In this document: one piece after another, positions 7,940 through 18,599 of the stretch
Layout of the letters: the number at the start of each line of letters is the position of its first letter
Numbering within the stretch: position 1 is the first letter of the stretch
Assembly (NCBI RefSeq): GCF_000421465.1
Contig: NZ_ATXB01000002.1
Location: 651,001 to 715,000, forward strand
DNA length: 64,000 bases
Origin: Methylohalobius crimeensis 10Ki
GTDB taxonomy: Bacteria; Pseudomonadota; Gammaproteobacteria; Methylococcales; Methylothermaceae
Reading direction: 5' to 3'
The notes under the pieces: model-generated
Databases searched by the model: none
Told to the model about the DNA's origin: nothing
The model's input: the letters and a program-made list of their open reading frames with translations, nothing else
Program-made: the position numbers and the translations under genes

Positions 7940-9613
7940 CTACAAGGCGTCGATCTTGGGTTGAGAGACCTCCATGGTTTTGAACAGATCGAGTTGTTCG
8001 GCGGTCATTTGGGTCAGGCCTCGGAATGTCCGGTAGCCGATCTGGACTTGATGCAGCTGAATGGCCCGCAGTTTTTCCAGGGCGCGCTCGACGCTGAAAG
8101 GCGCGTGGCATTGCCTGAGGCGGCGGCGCATAACCCGGTGCATCAGTAGCGCCAGGAAACAAATCAGGGCATGGGCGCGGATCCGGTCCGGTTTGTAGTG
8201 ATAGACCGGAGCGATTTCGATGTCCTGCTTGAGCACCCGGAAGCCACGCTCGATGTCCGCCAGGGCTTTGTAACGGGCGACGATGTCTTCGGCCTGGAAG
8301 TCCCAGGCGTTGGTGAGCAGCACCCGCTTGCCGTCGAGCCTTTCCGATCGCGCCAATGCCGGTTCGTTGACGCGGAAGGTGAACCGGTCGCTGTCGAGTT
8401 CGGTATGGATATAGCGGCTGAAGTGGGCCTCATGGACGGCCCGAGCGAAGCGGCTATAGGCGCCCCGATCGCTCGCCCGGCGGCCGCGTTCGGTCTGACC
8501 GGCATCCTGGGCGTCGAGCTTTTGGGCCAACCGATCCCCCAAGGCGACTAATTCATCGAGTTTGCGGCGTCGCCGTTCCCGTTGGATTTGGGCCCTTTCC
8601 GGATCGTGGGCGACCACGACCCGGCGGCCGTCGAGTCGATCCTCGCGCACGCTTTCGCTTTCCCCGGCAAAGGCCACCCCATCGATGCACTCGGCAAAAT
8701 CCCGGTAACGACCGGCGGGCACCGCCAGAATATAGTCGAGCCGGCGGCCATCGGCCAGGGTCAGTTGTTCCAGGTCGGCCACGTTATCCAAGCTCAGCAG
8801 TCCCCGGTCGGCCACCACGATCACCCGTTCGATGGGGTATTGCTGAAGGCAACGCTCGAGCATCGGCAACAGGGTTTTGACTTCGGCGACGTTGCCCTCG
8901 AACAGCTCGAAATCGAGCGGCAAGCCGTCGGCGGTCTGGACCAGCCCCAACACGTGGCGGGCGGGGCCTTTCAGTTCCTTGCTCAGGCCGTAACGCCTCA
9001 GATCGTCTGCCACTTTACCCCCGCCCTGAATCCGGATCGTGGTCAAATCGTAAAAGACCACCGAGACTTCCCGATCCAGCAAAGGCAGCAAGCGGCGGCT
9101 CAACGCCTTGTGGATGGCTTCCCGCTTGGCCATCAGGGCATCCATCGTCCGCAATAAGTGCGGATGGGAAATCCGCGAGCCATCGATGCCCGGTACCACC
9201 ACTTGTTCCAGCCAACGCAGCAAGCCCAGCTTGCTCTCCGGATCGCACAGGCGATTGAACACCATCAACCGCACCGCCGCCTCGCCGTCGAATCGCCGCC
9301 GACCCGAACGCAACGCCTGACGGAGCATCGGCCCCAACCCCAAGGTCTCCCACAGTTCCGTCAAGAGCCAAGTGGGACCCACTTCGAGGGCCCGTTCGAA
9401 CTGAGGAGAGATCCCTTCGTGCGCCTCGGGCACTTCCGTTCCGCTAAAGCGGCGCAGGCTCTGAATCAGCCCGTTGATTTGGCCTTCGTCCAGTTCATCC
9501 AAGCGGCCGAGCTGGGCGATGTGACGCTGGCGAACTCGGCCGTTTTCGTCCCGATAGGATTCGACCAGACGTAGATATTTTCGGCCGCCGGAGTTGGATA
9601 CACGAACATACAT
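7940..9613 (-). CDS. IS1634-type transposase
   Basis: The product is 557 residues, full length for the large IS1634/IS4-like transposases. It begins MYVRVSNSGGRKYLRLVESY, typical of this group. It contains the DDE elements VVFYDLTT, VIVVADRGLLS and, near the C-terminus, YKALADIERGFRVLKQDIEIAPVYH with the catalytic Glu. The frame is uninterrupted, so the enzyme may be active. I could not find a convincing pair of terminal inverted repeats. The ten bases CTTGTAGTGC occur in the same orientation on both sides of the gene (9682 and 7946 on the minus strand). Confidence 0.88.
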   Translation of the reverse strand: MYVRVSNSGGRKYLRLVESYRDENGRVRQRHIAQLGRLDELDEGQINGLIQSLRRFSGTEVPEAHEGISPQFERALEVGPTWLLTELWETLGLGPMLRQALRSGRRRFDGEAAVRLMVFNRLCDPESKLGLLRWLEQVVVPGIDGSRISHPHLLRTMDALMAKREAIHKALSRRLLPLLDREVSVVFYDLTTIRIQGGGKVADDLRRYGLSKELKGPARHVLGLVQTADGLPLDFELFEGNVAEVKTLLPMLERCLQQYPIERVIVVADRGLLSLDNVADLEQLTLADGRRLDYILAVPAGRYRDFAECIDGVAFAGESESVREDRLDGRRVVVAHDPERAQIQRERRRRKLDELVALGDRLAQKLDAQDAGQTERGRRASDRGAYSRFARAVHEAHFSRYIHTELDSDRFTFRVNEPALARSERLDGKRVLLTNAWDFQAEDIVARYKALADIERGFRVLKQDIEIAPVYHYKPDRIRAHALICFLALLMHRVMRRRLRQCHAPFSVERALEKLRAIQLHQVQIGYRTFRGLTQMTAEQLDLFKTMEVSQPKIDAL

Positions 9614-9722
9614 GGCATGACATTACGCCCTCCATATATCCATACATAAAGAGATATATACGAAAAAGATGGCACTACAAGAATCGCCGCACAAAACATC
9701 GGGAACGCCTGTCATTACTGGC

Positions 9723-9995
9723 TTATATCAGAAATGGGGGAGGAGGAAGTGTCGAAGTTGGGAAACCCGGTTCAATCCCGGCGACCGCTGCCGGACTACC
9801 TGGGACGATGAACTTGCTTATTGGCTCGTCCGCTTCTAGATAGATACCGATCTTCGGACTTGCATTTGGAAGTTGCTCACACTTCGATGGGGGTGAGCCC
9901 AAAAGAAGTGAAACGTCTTGCTGAGTGTAGAATTTCTCCTCCTGAAGTGGTGCTTTCGCCATCTGGTTGAGGCGGGTGTCCCATTGCTGGAACAA
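9723..9995 (-). pseudogene. Truncated protein with a partial PDZ domain
   Basis: About 90 residues remain from a TTG codon at the edge of the palindromic repeat. The segment SPKIGIYLEADEPISKFIVPGSPAAVAGIEPG matches the ligand-groove half of PDZ domains, where PGSPAxxAGIxxGD is typical. The frame then runs into FPTSTLPPPPFLI and stops before the rest of the domain. Both ends look cut, by the repeat on one side and by the IS1634 region on the other. No function can be assigned. Confidence 0.45.
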
Positions 9996-10067
9996 TATTA
10001 AGGGTCAAAGTAATATTTATATATTTAATTATAATAGCCGGTAAATGTTACTCTGACCCTTAATATT
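9994..10067. repeat. Palindromic REP/MITE-like repeat
   Basis: Two 20-bp arms, AATATTAAGGGTCAAAGTAA (9994-10013) and TTACTCTGACCCTTAATATT (10048-10067), are inverted with one mismatch around an AT-rich 34-base centre. The AAGGGTCAGAGTA core resembles palindromes mobilised by REP-associated tyrosine transposases, but that link is from memory. It sits between two truncated genes. Confidence 0.7.
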
Positions 10068-10110
10068 GGCAAAGATCACACCCACACTTGTTTCATAAAC
10101 GTGTCGTCAA

Positions 10111-10386
10111 TCATCCGGGACACGACAAGTAAGCGCGAATCTCCTTCAAGATATAACCCAAGCGATTGAGGCGCTCATCGATAGGGCGCTTAAAATAATG
10201 AAACCAAAGCACCTTACTAAAACCATAAATCGCTTCCTCGCCATGTTGGTAATACATAAAGTCAGATGAACTCCAAACCACCTCATCCAGCACATTCCAG
10301 AGTGAGTTACGAAGTTCGGCATTCATCGAATCACGCTGCAACAGCGTGCTCCGTTCAACGATGCCCATTCGCTTACTGAATGTCAT
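10111..10386 (-). pseudogene. Truncated AbiJ-type N-terminal domain (abortive infection)
   Basis: The 91 residues begin MTFSKRMGIVERSTLLQRDS and continue MNAELRNSLWNVLDEVVW. A later stretch reads LWFHYFKRPIDERL. The FSxRxG start, LRNxLW motif and KxPIDE stretch are hallmarks of AbiJ N-terminal domain proteins, which are phage-defence related. Complete members are about three times longer, so this is a remnant whose C-terminal part has been lost near the palindromic repeat. It is probably non-functional. Confidence 0.5.
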
Positions 10387-10483
10387 GAATCACCTCAGAC
10401 ACAGAATCAGTCCTAGACCGATTCTGTCTATGCTATTATTAACGTATGAAATTTATAGAATTTAATTTCTACATGTTAAAGCG

Positions 10484-11617
10484 CTATTGATTGATTGGTG
10501 GAATAAAGTTTTCTTTCTCCAGAATCTGAATCAGGCTTCTCATGAGGAAATTATTCATAAAGCTCACATAATATGTTCGTCCATTTTCTTTGAGCGGCCT
10601 GATAAAACCAGAATCTTTCATTTTTTTTATTAGATGTGTGCGCTGCCTAGTGGTTAGCCCTTCCAAGGCATCATCCAGCTCACCAGCTTTAAAATACTGT
10701 TTCTTTATCCCTACACTTAGAACTTTAGCCTCATCTTTATTGATATAACCGCGATCAATCGCCAAATTAAGCGTTGGAACTAATATTTTTTTATATAAGA
10801 TGTCAAAGTCCAGAAGGTTATTTACTTTAGTAACCTCCTGGAGAATCCCTGTAAGAACGTATTCACACCACTTAAGTAGCGCTTCATCAGTACCTGTATC
10901 CGCCTCAGATAGTCTTTCGTAATAGAAATCTCTATCGTTACAAAAGACAGCTGTCGGATTAAGTATCTTGCCATCCTTTACGTTAAACCCATATTTTATC
11001 AGCAATACATAAGTGAGCAACCTGACGACTCGCCCATTTCCATTACCGAAAGGATGAATCCAGGTAAACCGGTGATGAGCGATCGCGGTTTTAAGAAGAT
11101 CATACTTGTCCGGATCTTTTTTGTTCACAAACTCCAACAACTCATCCATGTAGGATTGAACTTGAAAGTGCTCAGGTGGTATGTGTGAGGATTCTGTAAT
11201 CTCTACGTTCCAAGTACGATAAGCTCCAGGGGTTTTGTCCCCTTCTCGAGTTAAGTTGCTGACTACTAAGCGGTGAAGTTCTCGGACAAAATGGTGAGTA
11301 ATATCAGAGCCTTCATCAATATTCTTCTCAATAAAATCCATTGCTGCTTCAACGTTTGCAATTTCGGAAAATCTTTCACTTGAGCGTTCTTTATTCTCGA
11401 TTTTTCTCTCGATGTACTCAGAAATCGTAGTCCTATTCCCCTCTATCCTCGCAGACCCTACGCTTTCAAGAATATGGAAAATGTTCTTGAGCTGAAAAAA
11501 GATCCAAGGCGCAGTCGTCCCCTGCAGGCGTAGCTTTCTCAAATGATTCAGCTCTATCAACGTGTCTGTAAGGGGAGAATCAAAGCTAGGACTCACAAGT
11601 CTGAGATTAAAATTCAT
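10484..11617 (-). CDS. Fic family protein (putative AMP-transferase)
   Basis: The product is 377 residues from ATG 11617 (MNFNLRLVSP); an in-frame extension to 11671 is unlikely. Fic enzymes usually transfer AMP from ATP to hydroxyl side chains. The core motif HPFGNGNGR is at residues 188-196. An N-terminal inhibitory helix motif SARIEGN is at 55-61, as in class II Fic proteins that repress themselves. The usual Asp or Glu at motif position five, which holds magnesium, is Asn here. A C-terminal winged-helix-like region follows. The gene lies beside an AbiJ remnant and other mobile debris but appears complete. Its composition is more AT-rich than the core genes. Confidence 0.85.
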   Translation of the reverse strand: MNFNLRLVSPSFDSPLTDTLIELNHLRKLRLQGTTAPWIFFQLKNIFHILESVGSARIEGNRTTISEYIERKIENKERSSERFSEIANVEAAMDFIEKNIDEGSDITHHFVRELHRLVVSNLTREGDKTPGAYRTWNVEITESSHIPPEHFQVQSYMDELLEFVNKKDPDKYDLLKTAIAHHRFTWIHPFGNGNGRVVRLLTYVLLIKYGFNVKDGKILNPTAVFCNDRDFYYERLSEADTGTDEALLKWCEYVLTGILQEVTKVNNLLDFDILYKKILVPTLNLAIDRGYINKDEAKVLSVGIKKQYFKAGELDDALEGLTTRQRTHLIKKMKDSGFIRPLKENGRTYYVSFMNNFLMRSLIQILEKENFIPPINQ

Positions 11618-12026
11618 TCCTACCACCACCATATTTACAATAAAGAGAACTAACCATCTGTAATTCAACAAATTTTAAAAATTAGTTTGGCGCTCACAAC
11701 TACATTCTAGCCGAGTACAAAATTACAAGCAAAGGATACCGAGAAGTACAGGAAACGGAATAAGGGATGGAGGCCGTGGAAGACTCTGTGTGCTTTAACG
11801 GATCAGCTGTTGAGCCTCGAGCATCACAGGCAAGCGATTTTTATTTAGACACTTGCTCAGAATCGCCGTGGCTCGAATGGATTAATAGCTAAAGCGCAAA
11901 GCGCGGCGGCTATCAAATCGGGAAGTAAAGCAGCGGACAGCAGCTGAACCATACATCCTTACTTACCCCCCCTAGCCTGCTACTTTTTCAGCATAGCAGC
12001 AGCTGCCGTACAGTGAATCAAGACTT
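11618..12026. other. Gene-free spacer between the fic gene and an IS21 end
   Basis: I see no gene, hairpin or recognisable repeat in this stretch. It is bounded on the right by the inferred terminus of an IS21-type element. Confidence 0.4.
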
Positions 12027-13410
<1,384 letters not shown>

Positions 13411-13414
<4 letters not shown>

Positions 13415-13830
13415 AACGTTTCTCCTAGGCTTGAAGTTGGGAACCACCTCGCTGCCTTGGCAAAACAGGGAGGCGAACCGCACGGGCCTGCCAAGACCGG
13501 GCCTAGGACCAGGTCGCCCGGCAGGATGAGGTGATCGATGGACCAGGCTTCCTCGCCGACGCCCCAGCCGCCGATTTCGGCCTCGATCCGGGGCTGCTTG
13601 ATCTCCGCCGTTTCGAAGCCGCGGACGTGCTCGAGACCGCAGTCGGGGCACGTCAGGACGAAATAGCCCGGGCTGGATTTCTGAAAGCTGTCCTCCACCC
13701 GGGAGAGTCCGGCCACGGTGGGCTGGACGATCAGCATGGAACACGGGTCCTGGTGGCTGTGGTAGCCGATCACATGGCCGAGGTTTTGGTATAGCCCACC
13801 CGGGCGCTCTTTCATGGTGACGACTTCCAC
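13411..13830 (-). pseudogene. Internally deleted phage terminase large subunit (GpA type)
   Basis: The frame reads [23 protein letters not shown], the segment after Walker A in GpA terminases. It jumps to GYFVLTCPDCG, the zinc-finger part, and then to PRIEAEIGGWGVGEEAWSIDH, part of the nuclease domain. In complete proteins these blocks are hundreds of residues apart, so large internal deletions must have occurred. The missing Walker B block resembles the fragment at 7640-7880. The 3' end overlaps the start of the BRO gene. Confidence 0.6.
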
Positions 13831-13844
13831 CAGCGGGTGGGTGT

Positions 13845-14033
13845 CGGAAACTGGCGCTTCTGAATCGGGTTGCTTCCGTGGAAGAATTGCGTGTTCCCCC
13901 CGGCAACCGGCTGGAAAAACTTTCCGGCGACCGGGAGGGTCAATGGAGTATCCGCATCAACAATCAATGGCGCGTTTGCTTCGAGTGGCGGGACGGCCAT
14001 GCCTGGAATGTCGAGATTGTGGATTACCATTGA
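13845..14033 (+). pseudogene. higB: HigB toxin, 5' truncated
   Basis: About 62 residues remain: [20 protein letters not shown], then [20 protein letters not shown], ending VEIVDYH before the TGA at 14031. This is the C-terminal two thirds of a HigB/RelE-type mRNA endonuclease. The native start is missing, replaced by terminase-derived sequence. The toxin is probably dead. The higA partner follows eight bases later. Confidence 0.75.
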
Positions 14034-14041
14034 GAGGTTTT

Positions 14042-14258
14042 ATGAACATTCGTGCCGAAGATCTGGAACGGACGGACTTTTCCGATGCGGCGGATCTATC
14101 CTCGGGGAAGTTGCCGCCCGTCCATCCAGGCGAAATTCTCTTGGAGGAATTCCTGAAACCGATGGGCATCACCCAGTACCGGCTGGCCAAGGAAATCGAG
14201 GTGCCTCAGCGCCGCATCGGTGAGATCGTCGCAGGCAAGCGTTCCGTCACACCTGACA
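14042..14258 (+). pseudogene. higA: HigA antitoxin, 3' truncated
   Basis: The ATG at 14042 has GAGAGG just upstream. The protein begins [10 protein letters not shown] and continues [20 protein letters not shown], then [20 protein letters not shown], the HigA/XRE helix-turn-helix. After GKRSVTPD the match ends and the frame runs into sequence beside ldhA. The normal dimerisation tail is missing. Together with the truncated higB this is a decayed toxin-antitoxin module. Confidence 0.75.
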
Positions 14259-14278
14259 AGGATCGACAAAACAACTCG

Positions 14279-15298
14279 TTAGCGGTTCCTCGCCAGCACG
14301 CGCTCGGGAACGATCTCGTTCTCGCACTTCCCGCCGGCTTCCAGACGGCTGATATTGTCCAGCGTCTCCTCGGCAATGGCGGTCAGGGCCTCCTCGGTAA
14401 AGAACCCCTGATGGCCGGTGACCAGGACGTTGGGGAAGGTGATCAGGCGCTCGAAGACGTCGTCCTGAATGACCTGGTCGGAGAGATCCTCGAAAAACAG
14501 GTCGCCTTCCTGTTCATAGACATCGATCCCCAATGATCCCACCCGGCCCGACTTGAGCCCTTCGATTACCGCCAGGGTGTCGATCACCGCCCCCCGGCTG
14601 GTGTTGATCAGCATCACTCCGCGCTTCATCCGCGCCACGGCTTCGCCGTTGATCAGGTGGTGGGTTTTCGGATTCAGAGGACAATGCACGCTGATCACAT
14701 CCGAGACTGCATAGAGTTCATGAAGAGAGAGATATTCCACGCCCATCTCCCGACATTCTTCGTTAATATAGGGATCAAAGGCGATCACTCGGCAGCCGAA
14801 ACCGTGTTTCATGATGCGCGCGAAGGTTGCCCCGATCCGACCGGTGCCGATCACGCCCACCGTCTTGCCGAACAGGTTGAAGCCTTCCAGGCCGCTCAGG
14901 GAGAAGTTGCCCTCCCGCACCCGGTTGTACGCCCTCGGAAGATGGCGATTGAGCCCCAGAACCAGGGCCGCCGCGTGTTCGGCGACGGCATGGGGGGAAT
15001 AAGCCGGCACATGCACGAGCTTCAGCTTCGCTCGGGCGAGCGCGTGAAGATCCACGTTGTTGAAGCCGGCACAGCGGAGGGCAATGAAGCGGGTGCCGCC
15101 GCTTTCCAGTCGGGAAATCACCTCGGCATCCAACTGGTCGTTAACGAACACGCAGATACAGGGATAACCTCGCGCAAGCGCCACCGTCTCCGGGCTGAGG
15201 CGGGATTCCAGAAAATGGATCTCGTGCCTTCCCTTTCCATTGGCCCGCTCGAAAAAACGACGGTCGAAAGGCTTGGTGGAGAATAATGCGATTTTCAT
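14279..15298 (-). CDS. ldhA: D-lactate dehydrogenase (NAD-dependent D-2-hydroxyacid dehydrogenase)
   Basis: The enzyme reduces pyruvate to D-lactate with NADH in the cytoplasm. It has 339 residues, normal for the LdhA branch. The NAD-binding Rossmann motif is GTGRIG at about 149-154. The catalytic Arg is in NTSRGAVID, the Glu in DVYEQEGD and the His in [11 protein letters not shown], all present. With glycogen phosphorylase in the same window it suggests a capacity to ferment stored glycogen when oxygen is short, which is inference. It is the first intact core gene right of the accessory region. Confidence 0.87.
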   Translation of the reverse strand: MKIALFSTKPFDRRFFERANGKGRHEIHFLESRLSPETVALARGYPCICVFVNDQLDAEVISRLESGGTRFIALRCAGFNNVDLHALARAKLKLVHVPAYSPHAVAEHAAALVLGLNRHLPRAYNRVREGNFSLSGLEGFNLFGKTVGVIGTGRIGATFARIMKHGFGCRVIAFDPYINEECREMGVEYLSLHELYAVSDVISVHCPLNPKTHHLINGEAVARMKRGVMLINTSRGAVIDTLAVIEGLKSGRVGSLGIDVYEQEGDLFFEDLSDQVIQDDVFERLITFPNVLVTGHQGFFTEEALTAIAEETLDNISRLEAGGKCENEIVPERVLARNR

Positions 15299-15365
15299 TG
15301 CCTATCCCGGGACTTCTCCCAATCATTGAAATATTAAGCACCGACCCCCCTACCCGACCGGCTTA

Positions 15366-16475
15366 TCACAGAAGGTTTATCAGAGCAAGGCGCTTTTCGT
15401 AGGCTTCGCGGGCGATTCGGACGTCTTCCAGGAATAAGGGAAGCTCTTCCAGCAGAAGGGCCTGCGGTCCGTCCACCAATGCATGAGAGGGATCGGGGTG
15501 GAAATCCACCAGGATCATGTTGGCACCGGCGATCACTCCCTGCGCGGTGACGTGGAAAACATCGAGAATCCCGTCGGGATCGCTCTCCCGCGAGCCCACC
15601 GAATGGGACGGATCGATGCACACCGGCATGCGCGTGAGGCGCTTGACCACGGGGACATGGGCGAAGTCGACGAAATTCCGGTGCGGATCACCCATGTTGG
15701 TCTTCATCCCGCGGAGCCCGAAAACCACCTTGCGATTGCCTTCGCTGGCGAGATATTCGGCGGCGTTGAGCGATTCCTCCAGGGTGATCCCGAAACCGCG
15801 TTTGAACAGCACCGGAAATTCCCGCTGGCGACCGACGCTCTTCAAAAGCTCGAAGTTCTGGGTGTTGCGGGTGCCGATCTGCAGCATCACCCCGGTGGGA
15901 TGACCGGTTTGCTCGAGCGCCTCGTGGATCTCCGCCACGTGCGCCTCGTGGGTCACCTCCATGGCGATCACGCGGATACCGTATTTGCCCGCCAATTCGA
16001 AGACATAAGGCAGGCAGGCCTTGCCGTACCCTTGAAATGAATAAGGACTGGTCCTGGGTTTGTAGGCGCCCATCCGCGTGCATACCTGGCCGTTGTCCTT
16101 GAGCGCCTTCATCATCGCTTCCACGTGTTCGGGGCTGTTCACGGCGCACAGTCCCGCGAAGACGTGGAGATTGTCCTGGCCGAAGCGCACCCCGTTGTAG
16201 TCGAAGTAGGTGGCACGCTTATCGTCCCGGTGGCGGCCGAGGATCCGGTACTCCTCGGAGACCCGCACCACCCGATCGACGCCGGGTAATTGCTCCATCG
16301 CCGCCACTGCCAACGCCGCGGTATCGCCGACGAGATAGACCTCGGTCAGGGTCTGCTGAGTGCCGATTTCCTGGTGAATCCGGGTCTTGATGTTGGGCAG
16401 ATGAGAGAGATGATCCATCAGTCGACGGTAATCGTCGCCGGCAATGTCGATGTCTGGGGTAAGGATGAGTATCAT
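15366..16475 (-). CDS. aroF: 3-deoxy-7-phosphoheptulonate synthase (DAHP synthase, type I-beta)
   Basis: The enzyme condenses phosphoenolpyruvate and erythrose 4-phosphate, the first step of aromatic amino acid synthesis. I start at ATG 16475 (MILILTPDID); a 14-residue extension is open but unlike the family. An N-terminal ferredoxin-like regulatory domain (about 1-75) precedes the barrel. The barrel carries GAYKPRTSPYSFQG, QIGTRNTQNF, LFKRG and PVCIDPSHSVG, which supply substrate and metal ligands. The gene lies on the same strand as ldhA but the 67-base gap gives no evidence of linkage in function. Confidence 0.88.
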   Translation of the reverse strand: MILILTPDIDIAGDDYRRLMDHLSHLPNIKTRIHQEIGTQQTLTEVYLVGDTAALAVAAMEQLPGVDRVVRVSEEYRILGRHRDDKRATYFDYNGVRFGQDNLHVFAGLCAVNSPEHVEAMMKALKDNGQVCTRMGAYKPRTSPYSFQGYGKACLPYVFELAGKYGIRVIAMEVTHEAHVAEIHEALEQTGHPTGVMLQIGTRNTQNFELLKSVGRQREFPVLFKRGFGITLEESLNAAEYLASEGNRKVVFGLRGMKTNMGDPHRNFVDFAHVPVVKRLTRMPVCIDPSHSVGSRESDPDGILDVFHVTAQGVIAGANMILVDFHPDPSHALVDGPQALLLEELPLFLEDVRIAREAYEKRLALINLL

Positions 16476-16559
16476 GGCGCCGATCGCTCGCAAGATGACG
16501 GTGAGCGCCATTATCACATATTCGAACGGTCTGTCGAGACGCGATCGTCTTGGCCTCGA

Positions 16560-18599
16560 TCAGCGGGATCCATCGGCCGTTTTCGCATCGTGCAGGCGTC
16601 GGTGCGCCGCGGCGCGCGTGAAGGCGCGCTTGGCCTTTGCGTTCCGGTATACCGCCAGGGCGAGTACCGGGAAGTATTTCGGGTAGTGGTGGTACTTTAG
16701 GTAGAAGGCGTTGGGAAAGCCGGTGCCGGTGAATTCGTTCTCGCACCACAGACCGTCCTCCTCCTGGTTGCGGATCAACCAATCGGCGGCCCGGCGGACG
16801 GGGTCGCCGGCGGCGCGGCCGCAGCTGATCAGGCCCATCAGCCCCCACGCAGTCTGGGCGGCGGTCGGGGCACAGGTCTCGCCCTCGTGGCCCGGCAGGT
16901 ACGACGCGCACGACTCGCCGAAGCCACCGTCGTCCTGCTGGTAACGCTCGAGCCAATCGCCGGCGGCGCGCATGGCGGGGTCGTCGGGGCCAACCCCGAG
17001 CGCCGCCAAACCCCGGACGACCGACCAGGTGCCGTAGACGTAATTCACGCCCCACCGACCCCACCAGCTGCCGTCTGGCTCCTGCTCGCGGCGGACGTAG
17101 GCCTCGGCGCGCTGCACGACCGGATCCGAACGCGAGGCCCCCAGCACACCGAGCATCTCGAGAATTCGGCCCGTCACGTCGACGGTGCTCGGGTCGAGCA
17201 TGTTCTTCTCGTCGTTGTAGAGGATCTCGTTGAAGCGTTCGTCGTTGACCTCGAGCTCGAAAGCGCCCCAGCCGCCGTCGCCGTTCTGGAGGCCCAGCAA
17301 CCACCGGCGGGCGAGGTCCAGGGCAGCGCGGCGGGCGCCCTCGGACTCGGGGCTTCCGTTCGTGAGCGCCATCATGACGACCGCGCTGTCATCGGTATCG
17401 GGGTAGAAGTCGTTGTAGAACTGGAACGCCCAGCCGCCGGCCGGGACGTCCTTCGCCTTGACCGCCCAGTCACCCTCACGCTGAATCTGCATCGAAGTGA
17501 GCCAGTCGCAAGCGCGCGCCACGGGGTCGGTGTCGGGTCGGACACCCGCCTCCACGAGGGCCAGCACGCTCCAGGCGGTGTCCCACACCGGCGAGACGCA
17601 AGGCGCGACGTGCGTCTCGTCGCGGACTTCATCGGGCCACTCGAACCGCTCCAGCGCCTGCATGCCCCGCAGAAACGGGTCGGCGTCCACATCCATGCCC
17701 ATCACGTACAAGGCCAGCAGGGAGTTGGCGATCGCCGGGAAGATTCCGCCCCAGTCGCCCGAATCGTCCTGATGGTCGAGGATCCACCGCTTGGCCCTGG
17801 CGAGGGCGCGCTCGCGGAGGGGATTGATCCCGCGTCGCTCGCACCACTTGAGGACCTTGTCCGCCTTGACGAAGAAGTGGGCCCTCGACACGCCGCGGAT
17901 GTCCTCGGCGCCTTCGTAGAGGACGTCGGGGTCGACGGGCGCCGGATACAGCTCGGAGATCCCTCGCCCCTCGGAGACGGGGACGACCTTCTTGTAGTCG
18001 GTCAGCACCGCGAGCGGAACGGTGCACACGCGCGACCAGTAGGACAGCTCGTAGATGTTGAACCGGCTCACACGCGGCACGAACATCAACTGGACCGGGA
18101 GGCTGGGACAAGCGACCCAGTCCAGCTCACCCAACAGGGCCAGCTGATAGCGGGTCAGCACGCGCGTGCGCGTCGGGCCGCCGTGGGCGCGTATGAACTT
18201 GCGTGCCTTGGCCATGTGCGGCGCGTCGGCGGGGTCGCCAAGGAGCTTCAGCGCCGTGTACGACTCGGTCGTGACCGAGATGCATCCAGGCGCGTCGTAG
18301 TGGATCGCCCACGTGCCGTCGGGCCGCTGCATCCGGCGGATCCAGTTGGCCAGTCGGCGCGCCTTGTCCTGATACTCGGGCCGCTCGAGCAAGCCCGTGT
18401 AGTGGAGGAGGAAAATATACTGCGCGTCGAGCGTCTGGTTCGCCTCGACTTCGCCGTTCCACCAGCCCTCTTCGTGCTGTAGGGCGAGCAGCGCGTCGGT
18501 CGCCTCGGCGAGCGCCCGATCGAGCTCGGTCTCGGCGCCGACATGAGCAGCGGCTCGGCTGACGGCGCTAGAGCGGGCGGCGGTGCCAGACTGGTGCAT
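16560..18599 (-). CDS. shc: Squalene-hopene cyclase
   Basis: The enzyme cyclises squalene to hopene, the base of bacterial hopanoid membrane lipids, and works as a monotopic membrane protein. The catalytic acid motif DXDD appears as DTDD near residue 400. Several QW repeats are present, including QDDSGDW, QEPDGSW, QQDDGGF and QEEDGLW. The ATG at 18599 has AAAAGGA upstream; ATGs at 18620 and 18632 are in frame. It has about 679 residues, within the family range. The base composition is visibly more G+C-rich than its neighbours: the 60 bases at 16801 contain 47 G or C. No other hopanoid gene lies beside it. Confidence 0.9.
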   Translation of the reverse strand: MHQSGTAARSSAVSRAAAHVGAETELDRALAEATDALLALQHEEGWWNGEVEANQTLDAQYIFLLHYTGLLERPEYQDKARRLANWIRRMQRPDGTWAIHYDAPGCISVTTESYTALKLLGDPADAPHMAKARKFIRAHGGPTRTRVLTRYQLALLGELDWVACPSLPVQLMFVPRVSRFNIYELSYWSRVCTVPLAVLTDYKKVVPVSEGRGISELYPAPVDPDVLYEGAEDIRGVSRAHFFVKADKVLKWCERRGINPLRERALARAKRWILDHQDDSGDWGGIFPAIANSLLALYVMGMDVDADPFLRGMQALERFEWPDEVRDETHVAPCVSPVWDTAWSVLALVEAGVRPDTDPVARACDWLTSMQIQREGDWAVKAKDVPAGGWAFQFYNDFYPDTDDSAVVMMALTNGSPESEGARRAALDLARRWLLGLQNGDGGWGAFELEVNDERFNEILYNDEKNMLDPSTVDVTGRILEMLGVLGASRSDPVVQRAEAYVRREQEPDGSWWGRWGVNYVYGTWSVVRGLAALGVGPDDPAMRAAGDWLERYQQDDGGFGESCASYLPGHEGETCAPTAAQTAWGLMGLISCGRAAGDPVRRAADWLIRNQEEDGLWCENEFTGTGFPNAFYLKYHHYPKYFPVLALAVYRNAKAKRAFTRAAAHRRLHDAKTADGSR

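Noticed and set aside
7937..9682. Direct repeat CTTGTAGTGC as the ends of the IS1634 element
   Set aside because: IS ends should be inverted, but these copies are direct, and one overlaps the transposase stop codon. No boundaries were called.
16887..18482. Plus-strand open frame of 531 codons
   Set aside because: It lies antisense to squalene-hopene cyclase, whose high G+C content keeps other frames open. It has no domain or ribosome site.
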